Shown one piece after another: positions 19,748 to 27,417 of a DNA stretch of 64,000 bases. The position numbers and the translations under genes are program-made. Each line of letters begins with the position of its first letter. The first letter of the stretch is position 1. The DNA lies in assembly GCF_014926585.1 (NCBI RefSeq), contig NZ_CP045422.1, positions 2,262,001 through 2,326,000 of the forward strand, written 5' to 3'. Under the pieces are notes generated by a model. It ran no database searches. It worked only from the letters and a program-made list of their open reading frames with translations, and was not told where the DNA came from. Origin of the DNA: Devosia beringensis (GTDB lineage: Bacteria; Pseudomonadota; Alphaproteobacteria; Rhizobiales; Devosiaceae).

Positions 19748-19968
19748 GGCGGCAGATTAGCATGCAGTTATGATGCAATCGTTCACTGCGCCGGTGGAAA
19801 TTGGCTGAGGCGAGAGTGTGGCCCCATCCTCGAATACGGCGCTGGGGCAGGGCCGTCGTCCGTCTTGACGGGGAAGTTGGAGACCCGGGCGGCGGCATTG
19901 TCCCACTGGTGGGCGGGTAAATTGTCCCGGCGCCGCGCTTGAACTGCAGACGATATGGCTGGACTTTT

Positions 19969-19985
19969 ATAGGGTACCCCCCTAT
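19969..19985. promoter_or_regulatory. Probable DmeR (RcnR-type) operator
   Basis: ATAGGGTACCCCCCTAT: inverted ATAGGG/CCCTAT arms enclosing a run of six C. RcnR-family operators combine a G/C-tract with AT-rich inverted ends. It lies 20 bases ahead of the dmeR start, close to the AGGAGG ribosome site. Confidence 0.65.
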
Positions 19986-20004
19986 GCTACCTACAGGAGG
20001 CGCC

Positions 20005-20283
20005 ATGTCACATATGATCACGGAAAAGAGCCGGCTGCTTGCCCGCGTCCGTCGCCTCAAGGGGCAGATGGAAGCGGTGGAGCGCGCGCTGGAGGCCGAG
20101 GTCGAGTGCGGCGATGTCCTGCAATTGCTGGCCTCAGTGCGCGGGGCGCTCAATGGCCTCACCGTCGAGCTGATCGAGGACCATATCATCCACCATGTTG
20201 TGGATCCCCAGAACGAACCCGATGCCAGCAAGGCCAAGGGGGCAGCCGACCTCATCGCGGTCGTGCGCAGCTATCTCAAGTGA
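20005..20283 (+). CDS. dmeR: Ni/Co-responsive repressor of the RcnR/FrmR (CsoR-like) family, DmeR
   Basis: A 92-residue all-helical repressor. It carries the RcnR metal ligands His3, Cys35, His60 and His64 in exact positions (MSHMITEK..., EVECGDV, IEDHIIHH), pointing to nickel or cobalt sensing rather than copper (CsoR) or formaldehyde (FrmR). ATG 20,005 is chosen because AGGAGG is four bases upstream and because it places His3 correctly; the ORF runs further back without similarity. It is followed after 14 bases by the efflux pump gene, giving the dmeRF operon known in rhizobia, which would be derepressed by Co or Ni. Confidence 0.9.
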   Translation: MSHMITEKSRLLARVRRLKGQMEAVERALEAEVECGDVLQLLASVRGALNGLTVELIEDHIIHHVVDPQNEPDASKAKGAADLIAVVRSYLK

Positions 20284-20297
20284 AGCAGGATACCGAC

Positions 20298-21281
20298 ATG
20301 ACTGAGCAAGCATTTCCGGCGCCGCATGATCACGTGTTCCTGGGAAGCGGCCACGACCGCAACGAACGGCGCACCTGGCTGGTCATCGGCCTGACTGCCA
20401 CGATGATGGTGGTCGAAATCGCCGCCGGCAGCCTTTTCGGCTCGATGGCGCTGACGGCCGATGGCTGGCACATGTCCACCCATGCCGGCGCCATGCTGAT
20501 CGCTGCCCTGTCCTATCGCTATGCCCGGCGGAATGCCCACAATCCGCGCTTCAGCTTCGGCACGGGCAAGTTTGGTGATCTGGCGGGCTTTGCCAGCGCG
20601 GTCGTGCTGGCCTTGATCGCGCTCCTGATCGGCTATGAGAGCTTTGTGCGGCTCGGCAGCCCCGTGGCGATCAACTTTGAGCAGGCGATCCTGGTCGCGG
20701 TCATCGGGCTGACGGTCAACCTGGTCTGTGCCTGGCTGTTGCGGGAAGATCATGCCCATCACGGGCATCACGGCCATTCGCATGGCCACGACCATCACGA
20801 TCATGGTCACGCCCATGATCATGGCCATGAGCATCATGCCGGCAAGCCAGCAGGGGGGCAGGATCTGAACCTGCGCGCGGCCTATCTGCACGTGCTGGCC
20901 GACGCCCTCACCTCAATACTGGCCATTGCTGCCCTGGTGTTTGGCAGCCTCTATGGCTGGCTGTGGCTGGACCCGGTCATGGGCATTGTCGGTGGCCTGG
21001 TGATCGCCCGCTGGTCCTGGGGCCTGATCAAGCAGGCCGGTGGCTCGCTGCTGGATTACGTCCCTGCCGATGAAGACCTGCCGGCAGAAATCCGCGCGGC
21101 CGTCGAGGTGGACGGGGATACGGTAACCGACCTGCATATCTGGCGCCTCGGGCCGGGGCATTTTGGCGCCATTGTCAGGCTCGACGCGGGACAGGTGCAG
21201 GCGCCGGACGTCTACCACGCCCGGCTCGCGCATATTCATGACCTCTCCCATCTCACCGTCGAGGCGCATCGGCGTGCCTAG
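20298..21281 (+). CDS. dmeF: Cation diffusion facilitator, Co/Ni efflux protein DmeF
   Basis: A 327-residue CDF antiporter that exports divalent Co and Ni (perhaps Zn) in exchange for protons at the inner membrane. Six membrane helices are seen, with metal-site helices GSMALTADGWHMSTHAGAML (helix 2, D/H motif) and YLHVLADALTSILAI (helix 5, HxxxD). A long His/Asp/Gly-rich loop (about residues 150-185) lies between helices 4 and 5, the CDF regulatory metal-loading loop. The C-terminal cytoplasmic domain includes VTDLHIWRLGPGHF. It is the second gene of dmeRF. Confidence 0.92.
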   Translation: MTEQAFPAPHDHVFLGSGHDRNERRTWLVIGLTATMMVVEIAAGSLFGSMALTADGWHMSTHAGAMLIAALSYRYARRNAHNPRFSFGTGKFGDLAGFASAVVLALIALLIGYESFVRLGSPVAINFEQAILVAVIGLTVNLVCAWLLREDHAHHGHHGHSHGHDHHDHGHAHDHGHEHHAGKPAGGQDLNLRAAYLHVLADALTSILAIAALVFGSLYGWLWLDPVMGIVGGLVIARWSWGLIKQAGGSLLDYVPADEDLPAEIRAAVEVDGDTVTDLHIWRLGPGHFGAIVRLDAGQVQAPDVYHARLAHIHDLSHLTVEAHRRA

Positions 21282-21502
21282 CGCCGTGAGCGGCATATGA
21301 GGCGGGAACCCTGAGCCGGGGGCGCTGATCGTCCGCCGGCTTTGAGGCCGAATGGCCAAGTCGCGCGGTGCGGGATCTGGGCGTCAAGGCCGTTGCGGTC
21401 GATCCGCGCATTCAGGCAACGGTAGATGAAGAACCCGTTTTCGATGGTAGGCGACTGATCGCCGGGGGCTTCACGGTTGAACTGGACGTGGGTTAGCAAT
21501 GC

Positions 21503-22291
21503 CTAGCTGGCGTTGACCAGGGCCAGCGCCTCTTGCAGTAGTGCCGGCGTGGCCGCGGCGATGACGTTGCCGCCGCCGGTGGGTTCGCTGCCATCCCAGC
21601 AGGCCACGGCGCCGCCGGCTTGGCGGATGATGGGGACCAGAGCGGCGATGTCATAGGTGTTGAGGAAGGGCTCGATGACGAGGTCGGCATGGCCGGCCGC
21701 GAGCAGGGCATAGCCGTAGCAGTCGAGGCCGAAGCGCTGCAGGCGGGTGGCGGACTCGATGGCGCTCCACTTGGCCATGAGCTCGGGCGTGCGGAACAGC
21801 GATGGCGTGGTGGTGAAGACGCGGGCGGCGGCCAGGGTGGTGAGGCCGGAGGTGCGCAGCGGCTGGGTGACACCGTTGCGGGTATAGGTGGCGCCGGCGG
21901 GGGTGGCGAGGAAAGTCTCGCCGATAAAGGGCTGGCTCATCAGGCCGGCAATGGCAATGCCGTTATGCGCAAAGCCGATCAGCGTGCCCCAGACGGGCGC
22001 GCCGGTGATGAAGGCGCGGGTGCCGTCGACCGGGTCGATGATCCAGGTATAGTCACCCTGGCCGGAATTGCCCCATTCCTCGCCGATGATGGCGTGCTCG
22101 GGAAAGGCATTGCCGATGACGGCGCGGATGGCGGTTTCGGCGCCGCGATCGGCCTCGGTGACTGGATCAAAGCCGGCAGCCAGCTTGTTGTCGACGCCCA
22201 GATCGGTGCGGAACAAGGGCAGTGTGATGGCGGCGGCGGCATCGGCGGCGGCCAGCAAAGTGGCCTGGATCCTGGCGATATCGAGGGTCAT
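21503..22291 (-). CDS. hisN: Histidinol-phosphatase of the inositol-monophosphatase family
   Basis: A 262-residue Mg-dependent phosphatase. The metal sites are present: PVTEADRGAE, GEEWG, IIDPVDGTRAFITG and the late Asp in NTYDIAAL. This IMPase subgroup with GDYTWIIDPVDGTRAF and WDG is the HisN type that dephosphorylates histidinol phosphate in histidine synthesis in Actinobacteria and alphaproteobacteria. ATG 22,291 (MTLDIARI) is chosen over the longer frame, whose extra N-terminus is translated repeat sequence. The downstream gene-poor stretch and the upstream N-formylglutamate amidohydrolase gene suggest no tight operon, although both are on the minus strand. Confidence 0.85.
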   Translation of the reverse strand: MTLDIARIQATLLAAADAAAAITLPLFRTDLGVDNKLAAGFDPVTEADRGAETAIRAVIGNAFPEHAIIGEEWGNSGQGDYTWIIDPVDGTRAFITGAPVWGTLIGFAHNGIAIAGLMSQPFIGETFLATPAGATYTRNGVTQPLRTSGLTTLAAARVFTTTPSLFRTPELMAKWSAIESATRLQRFGLDCYGYALLAAGHADLVIEPFLNTYDIAALVPIIRQAGGAVACWDGSEPTGGGNVIAAATPALLQEALALVNAS

Positions 22292-22312
22292 GGGGCGTGT
22301 CGCATCAGAAGG

Positions 22313-22372
22313 GGCCAACACCGCGCCACGACCTCGTGGTTCGACAGGCTCACCCCAGAGGTCTACTGAAAG
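22313..22372. repeat. Dispersed GACCTC…TCGACAGGCTCA…GAGGTC repeat, copy 1
   Basis: Reads GACCTCGTGGTTCGACAGGCTCACC...GAGGTCTACTGAAAG. Very similar sequence is found at 45,124-45,225 (inverted and direct arms) and, more diverged, at 42,378-42,455. It sits in the gap between hisN and the N-formylglutamate amidohydrolase gene. Confidence 0.7.
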
Positions 22373-22397
22373 AACGTGCGGCTGGCTATACCGCTGG

Positions 22398-23387
22398 CTA
22401 CTCGGCCGCGGCCTTTTCCGGCAGGGCCTGGTTGCCGACCAGCGAGACCAGATCGAGCCCGACCAAGGCAAAGATCAGCCGCTCCATGATCTGGCGGATG
22501 GCGTCGAAATTGTCGGTCTTGGTCAGGGTCACCTCGTTCATGTAGAGGTGCCGGCTGATTTCGATCTGCAGGGCATGAATGCCATGCTGGGGGCGGCCAT
22601 AAGTGCGGGTGGCAAAGCCACCGGCATAGGGGCGGTTGCGCGCGACCCGCAAGCCGGCGCTGGTGAAGATGGTTTCCACCAGATCGACGAGGGCGGGGGC
22701 GCAGGTGGTACCGTAGCGGTCGCCCAGTACGATATCGGGCGCGGCCCGATCATTGGTGCGGGCGATGCGCGGCATGGAATGGCAATCGATCAGCAGGCCC
22801 ACGCCAAAGGCATTGACAGCTTCGCTGAGCAGGCGCTGCAGGGCGGCGTGATAGGGATGGTAGATGCCTTCGATGCGCATGCGCGCATCGTCCAGCGTCA
22901 GCCGGTCGCGATAGATGGGCTTGTTCTCGGCAACGACGCGGGCCAGCGTGCCCAGCCCGGCGGCAACGCGGGGCGAGGTGGTATTGAAGCGATCGCTCAG
23001 CGGCTCGACAAACATGGTGGGATCGAGTTCCCATGGCTCGCGATTGACGTCGAGATAGGCGCGGGGGAAATGGGCGCGCAACAGCGGGGCGCCGACATGG
23101 GGCGCGCGGGCGAAGAGCTCGTCGACCCAGGCATCCTCGGACTGGCGGATGGAGAGGTGATCAAGCCGGGTCATGGCGAGGAAGCGTTCGGGATAGACGC
23201 GGCCGGAATGGGGGGAATTGAACACGACGGGCGAGAGGAGGCGGCGTGGCCTGATGGTCTCGAATGCCGGCTGATCCCAATAGTCAGACCGCACGCTGTT
23301 TCCCCGAACTTGCGCCTCAACGCGGCGCACCTGTGACTGTGTTGATACAGTGTCGCCGTTTGTGACGGCGTTGTCCACATTCTGCAT
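22398..23387 (-). CDS. N-formylglutamate amidohydrolase family protein
   Basis: 329 residues. The family hydrolyses N-formylglutamate to glutamate and formate, the last step of one histidine-degradation route, or acts on related N-acyl amino acids. Seen motifs: VVFNSPHSGRVYP (metal His), LRAHFPRAYLDVNREPWELDP, LLIDCHSMP and RPQHGIHALQIEISRHLYMNE, all typical. No other hut genes are nearby, so a role in histidine use is not supported by context. The N-terminal 35 residues are weakly conserved in character and ATG 23,387 has no good ribosome site; a GTG inside (VRSDYWDQP) may be the real start. It diverges from cpdR. Confidence 0.85.
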   Translation of the reverse strand: MQNVDNAVTNGDTVSTQSQVRRVEAQVRGNSVRSDYWDQPAFETIRPRRLLSPVVFNSPHSGRVYPERFLAMTRLDHLSIRQSEDAWVDELFARAPHVGAPLLRAHFPRAYLDVNREPWELDPTMFVEPLSDRFNTTSPRVAAGLGTLARVVAENKPIYRDRLTLDDARMRIEGIYHPYHAALQRLLSEAVNAFGVGLLIDCHSMPRIARTNDRAAPDIVLGDRYGTTCAPALVDLVETIFTSAGLRVARNRPYAGGFATRTYGRPQHGIHALQIEISRHLYMNEVTLTKTDNFDAIRQIMERLIFALVGLDLVSLVGNQALPEKAAAE

Positions 23388-23487
23388 ATATTGCCAACGA
23401 GAATCGGACCTGATTTGCAGAAGTGCAAACTTGCCTTAAGCATCGCGGGCTAGAGTGCGACTCACGCCCGACGGCCGGAGAGAGATG

Positions 23488-23847
23488 ATGAAGCGAATTC
23501 TGCTCGCTGAAGACGATAATGACATGCGCCAGTTTCTGACGCGGGCCCTCAAGAATGCCGGCTATGAAGTGGTGTCGTTCGACAACGGGCTCAGTGCCTA
23601 TGAGCGGCTGCGCGAAGAGCCGTTCTCGCTGCTTCTCTCCGATATCGTGATGCCGGAAATGGACGGCATCGAGCTGGCGCGCCGCGCCACCGAACTGGAC
23701 CCCGACCTCAAGGTGATGTTCATCACCGGCTTTGCCGCGGTGGCGCTGAACCCCGACAGCGACGCGCCCAAGGATGCCTCGGTGCTGAGCAAGCCGTTCC
23801 ACTTGAAAGACCTTGTCAATGAGGTTGAGCGGCTCTTAGCCGCTTAG
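23488..23847 (+). CDS. cpdR: Single-domain response regulator CpdR
   Basis: A 119-residue receiver protein. CpdR, when unphosphorylated, directs ClpXP to the cell pole and primes degradation of CtrA and other cell-cycle proteins; phosphotransfer comes from the CckA-ChpT relay. The sequence is almost textbook: MKRILLAEDDNDMRQFL, the phospho-acceptor Asp52 in LLSDIVMPEMDG, MFITGFAAVALNPDS and VLSKPFHLKDLVNEV. ATG 23,488 has GGAG seven bases upstream; ATG 23,485 just before is less well spaced. Divergent from the amidohydrolase gene and followed by two tRNA-Val genes. Confidence 0.95.
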   Translation: MKRILLAEDDNDMRQFLTRALKNAGYEVVSFDNGLSAYERLREEPFSLLLSDIVMPEMDGIELARRATELDPDLKVMFITGFAAVALNPDSDAPKDASVLSKPFHLKDLVNEVERLLAA

Positions 23848-23928
23848 GAAACTCTACTGCGGCGGCCGCCTCGGGGCCGCTGGTTTCCACATGAACTGAG
23901 AACTTGCAGCACAAGTTCGATTGACCCC

Positions 23929-23958
23929 TTGACCCCCCCGCGGGTTTTATGGTCTATC
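23929..23958 (+). promoter_or_regulatory. Probable promoter of the tRNA-Val genes
   Basis: TTGACC (-35) and TCTATC (-10) with an 18-base spacer containing a C-tract, ending 44 bases before the first tRNA. A second TTGACC begins at 23,921. Confidence 0.45.
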
Positions 23959-24002
23959 CGCGCCACTGGCAGGGCTTAACGGCGCTGCCTTCCCGGAGAG
24001 AT

Positions 24003-24077
24003 GGGCGTATAGCTCAGCGGGAGAGCACCTCGTTGACATCGAGGGGGTCACAAGTTCGATCCTTGTTACGCCCACCA
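24003..24077 (+). tRNA. tRNA-Val (anticodon GAC)
   Basis: A full 75-base cloverleaf with encoded CCA: acceptor GGGCGTA/TACGCCC, D-stem GCTC/GAGC, anticodon stem CCTCG/CGAGG around loop TTGACAT (anticodon GAC), T-stem ACAAG/CTTGT with loop TTCGATC. It reads valine codons GUC and GUU. It is the first of a tandem valine pair. Confidence 0.97.
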
Positions 24078-24105
24078 TCTCTCTGAATACTTCGCCTTTG
24101 GCGAC

Positions 24106-24180
24106 GGGAGTATAGCTCAGCGGGAGAGCATTCGCTTCACACGCGAAGGGTCACAAGTTCAATCCTTGTTACTCCCACCA
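24106..24180 (+). tRNA. tRNA-Val (anticodon CAC)
   Basis: A 75-base cloverleaf with encoded CCA: acceptor GGGAGTA/TACTCCC, D-stem GCTC/GAGC, anticodon stem TTCGC/GCGAA around loop TTCACAC (anticodon CAC), T-stem ACAAG/CTTGT with loop TTCAATC. It reads valine codon GUG. It begins 28 bases after the first tRNA and shares its D- and T-arms, so the pair arose by duplication and is probably one transcript. Confidence 0.97.
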
Positions 24181-24207
24181 TTCGCCTTCGCTCCCGGTGA
24201 AGGCGGT

Positions 24208-24312
24208 CTGCAAATACCACATTGCTGCGCTTCCGGTGCTCACGTGCCGAACGCACGCTGCGCGCTGGGTCTCGGCCATACCTGTTTTCGACTCACCCCA
24301 GATCAAAACTGA
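24208..24312. repeat. Approx. 105-bp dispersed palindromic repeat, copy A
   Basis: Matches copy B at 28,603-28,708 along its length: CTGCAAAT..., TGCGCTTCCGGTGCTCACGT, a CGCTGCG arm, GTCTCGG, TTTTCG and CTCA blocks. It lies in the roughly 300-base gap after the tRNAs; the rest of that gap holds only the terminator at 24,435. Confidence 0.65.
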
Positions 24313-24434
24313 AGGAAATGGTGCCCGCCGATGACGTTGCGCGGGCGGGTCGGAATCGCCCTTTTCGACTCCGCCTCACGAAAATGCCGACTGCGAGATC
24401 GTGAAGTTGAAATTCGTGCCCGCCAGAAGATCTG

Positions 24435-24462
24435 AAAAAGCCCGATCGTGAGATCGGGCTTT
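24435..24462 (-). terminator. Bidirectional terminator between tRNA-Val and the phosphodiesterase gene
   Basis: AAAAAGCCCGATC, loop GTGA, GATCGGGCTTT. On the minus strand the stem GCCCGATC/GATCGGGC is followed by TTTTT, 26 bases after the stop of the phosphodiesterase gene. Confidence 0.85.
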
Positions 24463-24487
24463 CTGCTTTTCGGTGCCGATGTGCGGA

Positions 24488-25312
24488 TTATTCCGCGGCC
24501 TGGCGGACAACGCGGGGGCCTTCGATCATGCCGATGGTGGCGTTGCCGTCGATGAAATCCTCGAACAGGACCGTGGTGCGGTCGGGCGTGCCGATGACCA
24601 CCGCCATCTGGCCGGGGCCGTCGATGCGGCGGATCGGCGCTTCGGGCTGGTCGACGTTGAAGCTCACCGAATAGTGGCCGCCGGCCAGAGTGGTAAAGGG
24701 CAGGCCATGCCAGCTCGCCGTCGAGGTGATGTGGACGTGGCCGGCGATGACCTGGCGGATGTCGGGATGGGTCTTGAGCGCGGCGATGAAGTCGGCGGGC
24801 TCGAGCATGCGGATGTCGTCGGAGCGGATATGGAGGGCATTGGCGTTGTGATGCAGCACCACGATAACCGGCCGATCCATGGCTTCGGCCAGCCTGGCGC
24901 GCAGCCAATCAAGCTGGACCGCCTCCAATACGCCATCGACGCGGCCCGGTTCGGACGAATCGAGCAGGATGATGCGGTAGCCCTTGATGTCGATGACCTT
25001 GTCGACCTTGCCGGTCTCGATGGCGAAATCGTCGCCGAAGACCTCGAGAAAGGCCGGGCGGCGGTCATGATTGCCCAGGGTGATATGCACCGGGATGGGC
25101 AGGCGGGCGATGATGGCCTTGAGATACTCATAGGCTTCCGGCTGGCCGAGATCGGCTAGGTCGCCAGCGAGAATGCAGAAATCGGCATCGGCATAGCGCT
25201 CGACCACGGCATTGATGGCTTCTTCGAGCCGGGCGCCGGTATCAAGCGTCATCGACAGCTCGCCCTTGGGCATCACATGCAGGTCGCTCATCACGACGAA
25301 TTTGAGTGTCAT
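24488..25312 (-). CDS. Metallophosphoesterase (class III cyclic-nucleotide phosphodiesterase / GpdQ-like), paralogue 1
   Basis: A 274-residue calcineurin-like enzyme. The dinuclear-metal motifs are complete: SDLH (9-12), GDLAD, GNHD, HHN and GHVH. These enzymes cleave cyclic nucleotides or glycerophosphodiesters; the substrate is not fixed. A close paralogue lies at 26,553-27,350, with most of the body identical, differing mainly in the C-terminal tail. ATG 25,312 (MTLKFVVM) matches the paralogue's start; the longer frame is rejected. It follows the HxlR gene by 64 bases on the same strand, probably as an operon. A terminator follows. Confidence 0.9.
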   Translation of the reverse strand: MTLKFVVMSDLHVMPKGELSMTLDTGARLEEAINAVVERYADADFCILAGDLADLGQPEAYEYLKAIIARLPIPVHITLGNHDRRPAFLEVFGDDFAIETGKVDKVIDIKGYRIILLDSSEPGRVDGVLEAVQLDWLRARLAEAMDRPVIVVLHHNANALHIRSDDIRMLEPADFIAALKTHPDIRQVIAGHVHITSTASWHGLPFTTLAGGHYSVSFNVDQPEAPIRRIDGPGQMAVVIGTPDRTTVLFEDFIDGNATIGMIEGPRVVRQAAE

Positions 25313-25376
25313 CTTGGCCTCTCGGATTGTTTGACGCTCTCCTAAAGGCGCTGGATGAAGCGGTTGTGACGGTCGG

Positions 25377-25778
25377 TCAGGCGGCCTTGCGGCGGATCGC
25401 GTAGCGGTCGCGGGCTTCGGCAACGCGGTCGCCATTGCGGTGTGTCCAGTCGCTGATGGCGGCAAGCGGCGCCTGGAGTTCGCGACCCATTTCGGTCAGC
25501 TCATAATCGACGCGCGGCGGGATGATGGGGGTGACCGTGCGATGCACAATGCCGTCTTCCTCGAGTTCGCGCAGCGTCTGGGTCAGCATCTTCTGGGAGA
25601 TGCCCTCGACCTGACGCTTGAGTTCGGAAAAGCGCATCGGTCCGCTCATCAGCGACATGATGATGTAGAGCGACCAGCGTCCGCTGATGCGGCCGAGGAT
25701 TTCGATCATCGGCACGGCGACGTGGGAGCATTCGGCGAAGGTTTTGGGCTGTTTCGTCGGCGTGTACGGGGTTTCCAT
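25377..25778 (-). CDS. HxlR-family HTH transcriptional regulator
   Basis: A 133-residue winged-helix regulator. The HxlR pattern is plain: ILGRISGRWSLYIIMSLMSGPMRFSELKR, then GISQKMLTQTLRELEEDGIV and the wing YELTEMGREL. A Cys near the N-terminus (AECSHVAV) corresponds to the redox- or electrophile-sensing cysteine of many HxlR proteins such as YodB. It diverges from an NADPH-dependent FMN reductase gene, the usual target of such sensors, and is followed by phosphodiesterase paralogue 1. A direct-repeat motif at 25,832-25,858 in the shared promoter is its likely operator. Confidence 0.9.
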   Translation of the reverse strand: METPYTPTKQPKTFAECSHVAVPMIEILGRISGRWSLYIIMSLMSGPMRFSELKRQVEGISQKMLTQTLRELEEDGIVHRTVTPIIPPRVDYELTEMGRELQAPLAAISDWTHRNGDRVAEARDRYAIRRKAA

Positions 25779-25831
25779 CTGGTGCCTCAGGTCAAGAAAA
25801 GTGCCGTCTTGCGGGTCGGCGGACAGTATCG

Positions 25832-25858
25832 AATATAGTGTCAGTTACGTTCTGTTAC
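25832..25858. promoter_or_regulatory. Operator-like motif in the HxlR / FMN reductase divergent promoter
   Basis: AATATAGTGTCAGTTAC (25,832-25,848) followed by TCTGTTAC, giving two TC(A/T)GTTAC direct repeats starting 10 bases apart (25,841 and 25,851). Sixteen of 17 bases recur, inverted, at 28,122-28,138. Confidence 0.5.
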
Positions 25859-25902
25859 TAGATACCGAATCCATCCTCACTCCACAAAAGAGACTGCCTC
25901 CC

Positions 25903-26499
25903 ATGAGCAAACCCCGCATCGGCATTATTATTTCCACCACCCGCGAAGGGCGTTTCGGCGAACGGGTGGCGCGCTGGGTGGCTGAACAGGCCGCCAGCCG
26001 CACTGATATCGAGACCGAGATTGTCGACCTGCGCGACTATCCGCTGCCGTTCTTTGACTATATCGCCTCGCCGCGCTTCGTGCCGATCGACACGCCTGAG
26101 GCCCGGAAGTGGTCCGGCAAGCTGGCCGAGCTGGACGGCTATGTGTTCGTGACGGCGGAGTACAACCACTCGGTATCGGGGGTGATCAAGAATGCGCTCG
26201 ACTTTGTGTTCGCCGAGTCGGCACGCAAGCCCGCCGCCTTTGTCGGCTATGGCGCGGTGGGCGGGGCAAGGGCGGTCGAACATCTGCGGCAAATCGTGGT
26301 GGAACTGAGCATGGTGCCCCTGAACCGGGCCGTGCATATCAATATGGAGCCCTTCATGGGCCTGATCCGCGACGGCAAGGATTTTGCCGATTACCCCTAT
26401 CTGGCGCCCACTGTGGTGACGATGCTGGACGAGCTGGCCTGGTATGCCCAGACGCTCAAGACCGGCCGCGAGCTGGAGGCCCAGAAGGCCGCCGCCTAG
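25903..26499 (+). CDS. NADPH-dependent FMN reductase family protein
   Basis: A 198-residue flavodoxin-fold reductase. IGIIISTTREGRFGERVARW is the FMN phosphate-binding strand-loop, VTAEYNHSVSGVIKNALDF is the signature of the FMN_red family (quinone, azo and chromate reductases), and VGYGAVGGARAVEHLR follows. It likely reduces quinones or electrophiles with NAD(P)H in the cytoplasm. ATG 25,903 begins the conserved MSKPRIG; the frame extends upstream through the promoter, which is not coding. It is divergent from the HxlR regulator, which presumably represses it. Confidence 0.9.
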   Translation: MSKPRIGIIISTTREGRFGERVARWVAEQAASRTDIETEIVDLRDYPLPFFDYIASPRFVPIDTPEARKWSGKLAELDGYVFVTAEYNHSVSGVIKNALDFVFAESARKPAAFVGYGAVGGARAVEHLRQIVVELSMVPLNRAVHINMEPFMGLIRDGKDFADYPYLAPTVVTMLDELAWYAQTLKTGRELEAQKAAA

Positions 26500-26552
26500 G
26501 GACGGGTGGCGTCAACGGTCCCGGCCGGGTGCTGCCGGCCAGGACCATTGGC

Positions 26553-27350
26553 TCAGGCGGCAGGCCAGATGATGTCGGCATTGCCGTCGATGAAATCGTC
26601 GAACAGGACCGTTGTGCGATCGGGCGTGCCGACGACGACGGCCATCTGGCCGGGGCCGCTGATGTGGCGCATCGGGGCCTTGGGGTGATCGACCGAGAAA
26701 TCCACCGAATAGTGGCCGCCCGCCAGGGTGGTGAAGGGCAGGCCGCGCCACATGGCGGTCGAGGTCAGGTGCACATGGCCGGCAATGACCTGGCGGATAT
26801 CGGGATGGGTCTTAAGGGCTTCGATAAAGGCATCGGGCTCCAGGATGCGGATGGTGTCGGAGTGGATGTGCAGCGCGTTGGCATTGTGGTGCAGCACGAC
26901 GATGACAGGGCGGTCCATGGCTTCGGCGAGGCGGGCGCGCAGCCAGTCGAGCTGCACTTCTTCCAGCACGCCATCGACGCGGCCGGGCTCGGAGGAATCG
27001 AGCAGGATGATGCGATAGCCCTCGGCGTCGATAACCTTGTCGACATGGCCGGTCTCGGCGGCATGGTCGGCGCCAAAGACGTCGAGGAAAGTCGGGCGGT
27101 CATCGTGATTGCCCAGGGTGATATGCACCGGGATGGGCAGGCGGGCGATGATGGTCTTGAGCCGGCTATAGGCAGCGGCCTCGCCGTGATCGGCCAGGTC
27201 ACCGGCCAGGATGCAGAAGGCAGCATCGGCATGGCGGGCGAGGACCGCGTCCACCGCCTGCTCAAGGCGCGCACTGGTGTCCAGCGTGATCGACGTCTGG
27301 CCCTCGGGCACCAGGTGCAGATCGCTCATGATGATGAATTTCAGCGTCAT
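26553..27350 (-). CDS. Metallophosphoesterase (class III cyclic-nucleotide phosphodiesterase / GpdQ-like), paralogue 2
   Basis: 265 residues with the same motifs as the 24,488-25,312 protein: SDLH, GDLAD, GNHD, HHN, GHVH. Stretches such as LPIPVHITLGNHD and GYRIILLDSSEPGRVDGVLE are shared without change. The C-terminal tail differs (DIIWPAA). Its start is supported by the paralogue and by resemblance of the 60 bases upstream of both genes. It follows the pyridoxamine-oxidase-like gene by 67 bases on the same strand, mirroring paralogue 1 behind the HxlR gene. Confidence 0.9.
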   Translation of the reverse strand: MTLKFIIMSDLHLVPEGQTSITLDTSARLEQAVDAVLARHADAAFCILAGDLADHGEAAAYSRLKTIIARLPIPVHITLGNHDDRPTFLDVFGADHAAETGHVDKVIDAEGYRIILLDSSEPGRVDGVLEEVQLDWLRARLAEAMDRPVIVVLHHNANALHIHSDTIRILEPDAFIEALKTHPDIRQVIAGHVHLTSTAMWRGLPFTTLAGGHYSVDFSVDHPKAPMRHISGPGQMAVVVGTPDRTTVLFDDFIDGNADIIWPAA

Positions 27351-27417
27351 TTCAGCCTCTCAAAAATGTTCGAGGCGTCCTAGGGGATGCAGATGACCGT
27401 CGGGTGACGATTCGATG

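Noticed and set aside
24003-24180. tRNA-Val genes as an integration site for a mobile element
   Set aside because: No integrase, no repeated tRNA 3' end and no foreign gene block downstream; only repeats and ordinary genes follow.
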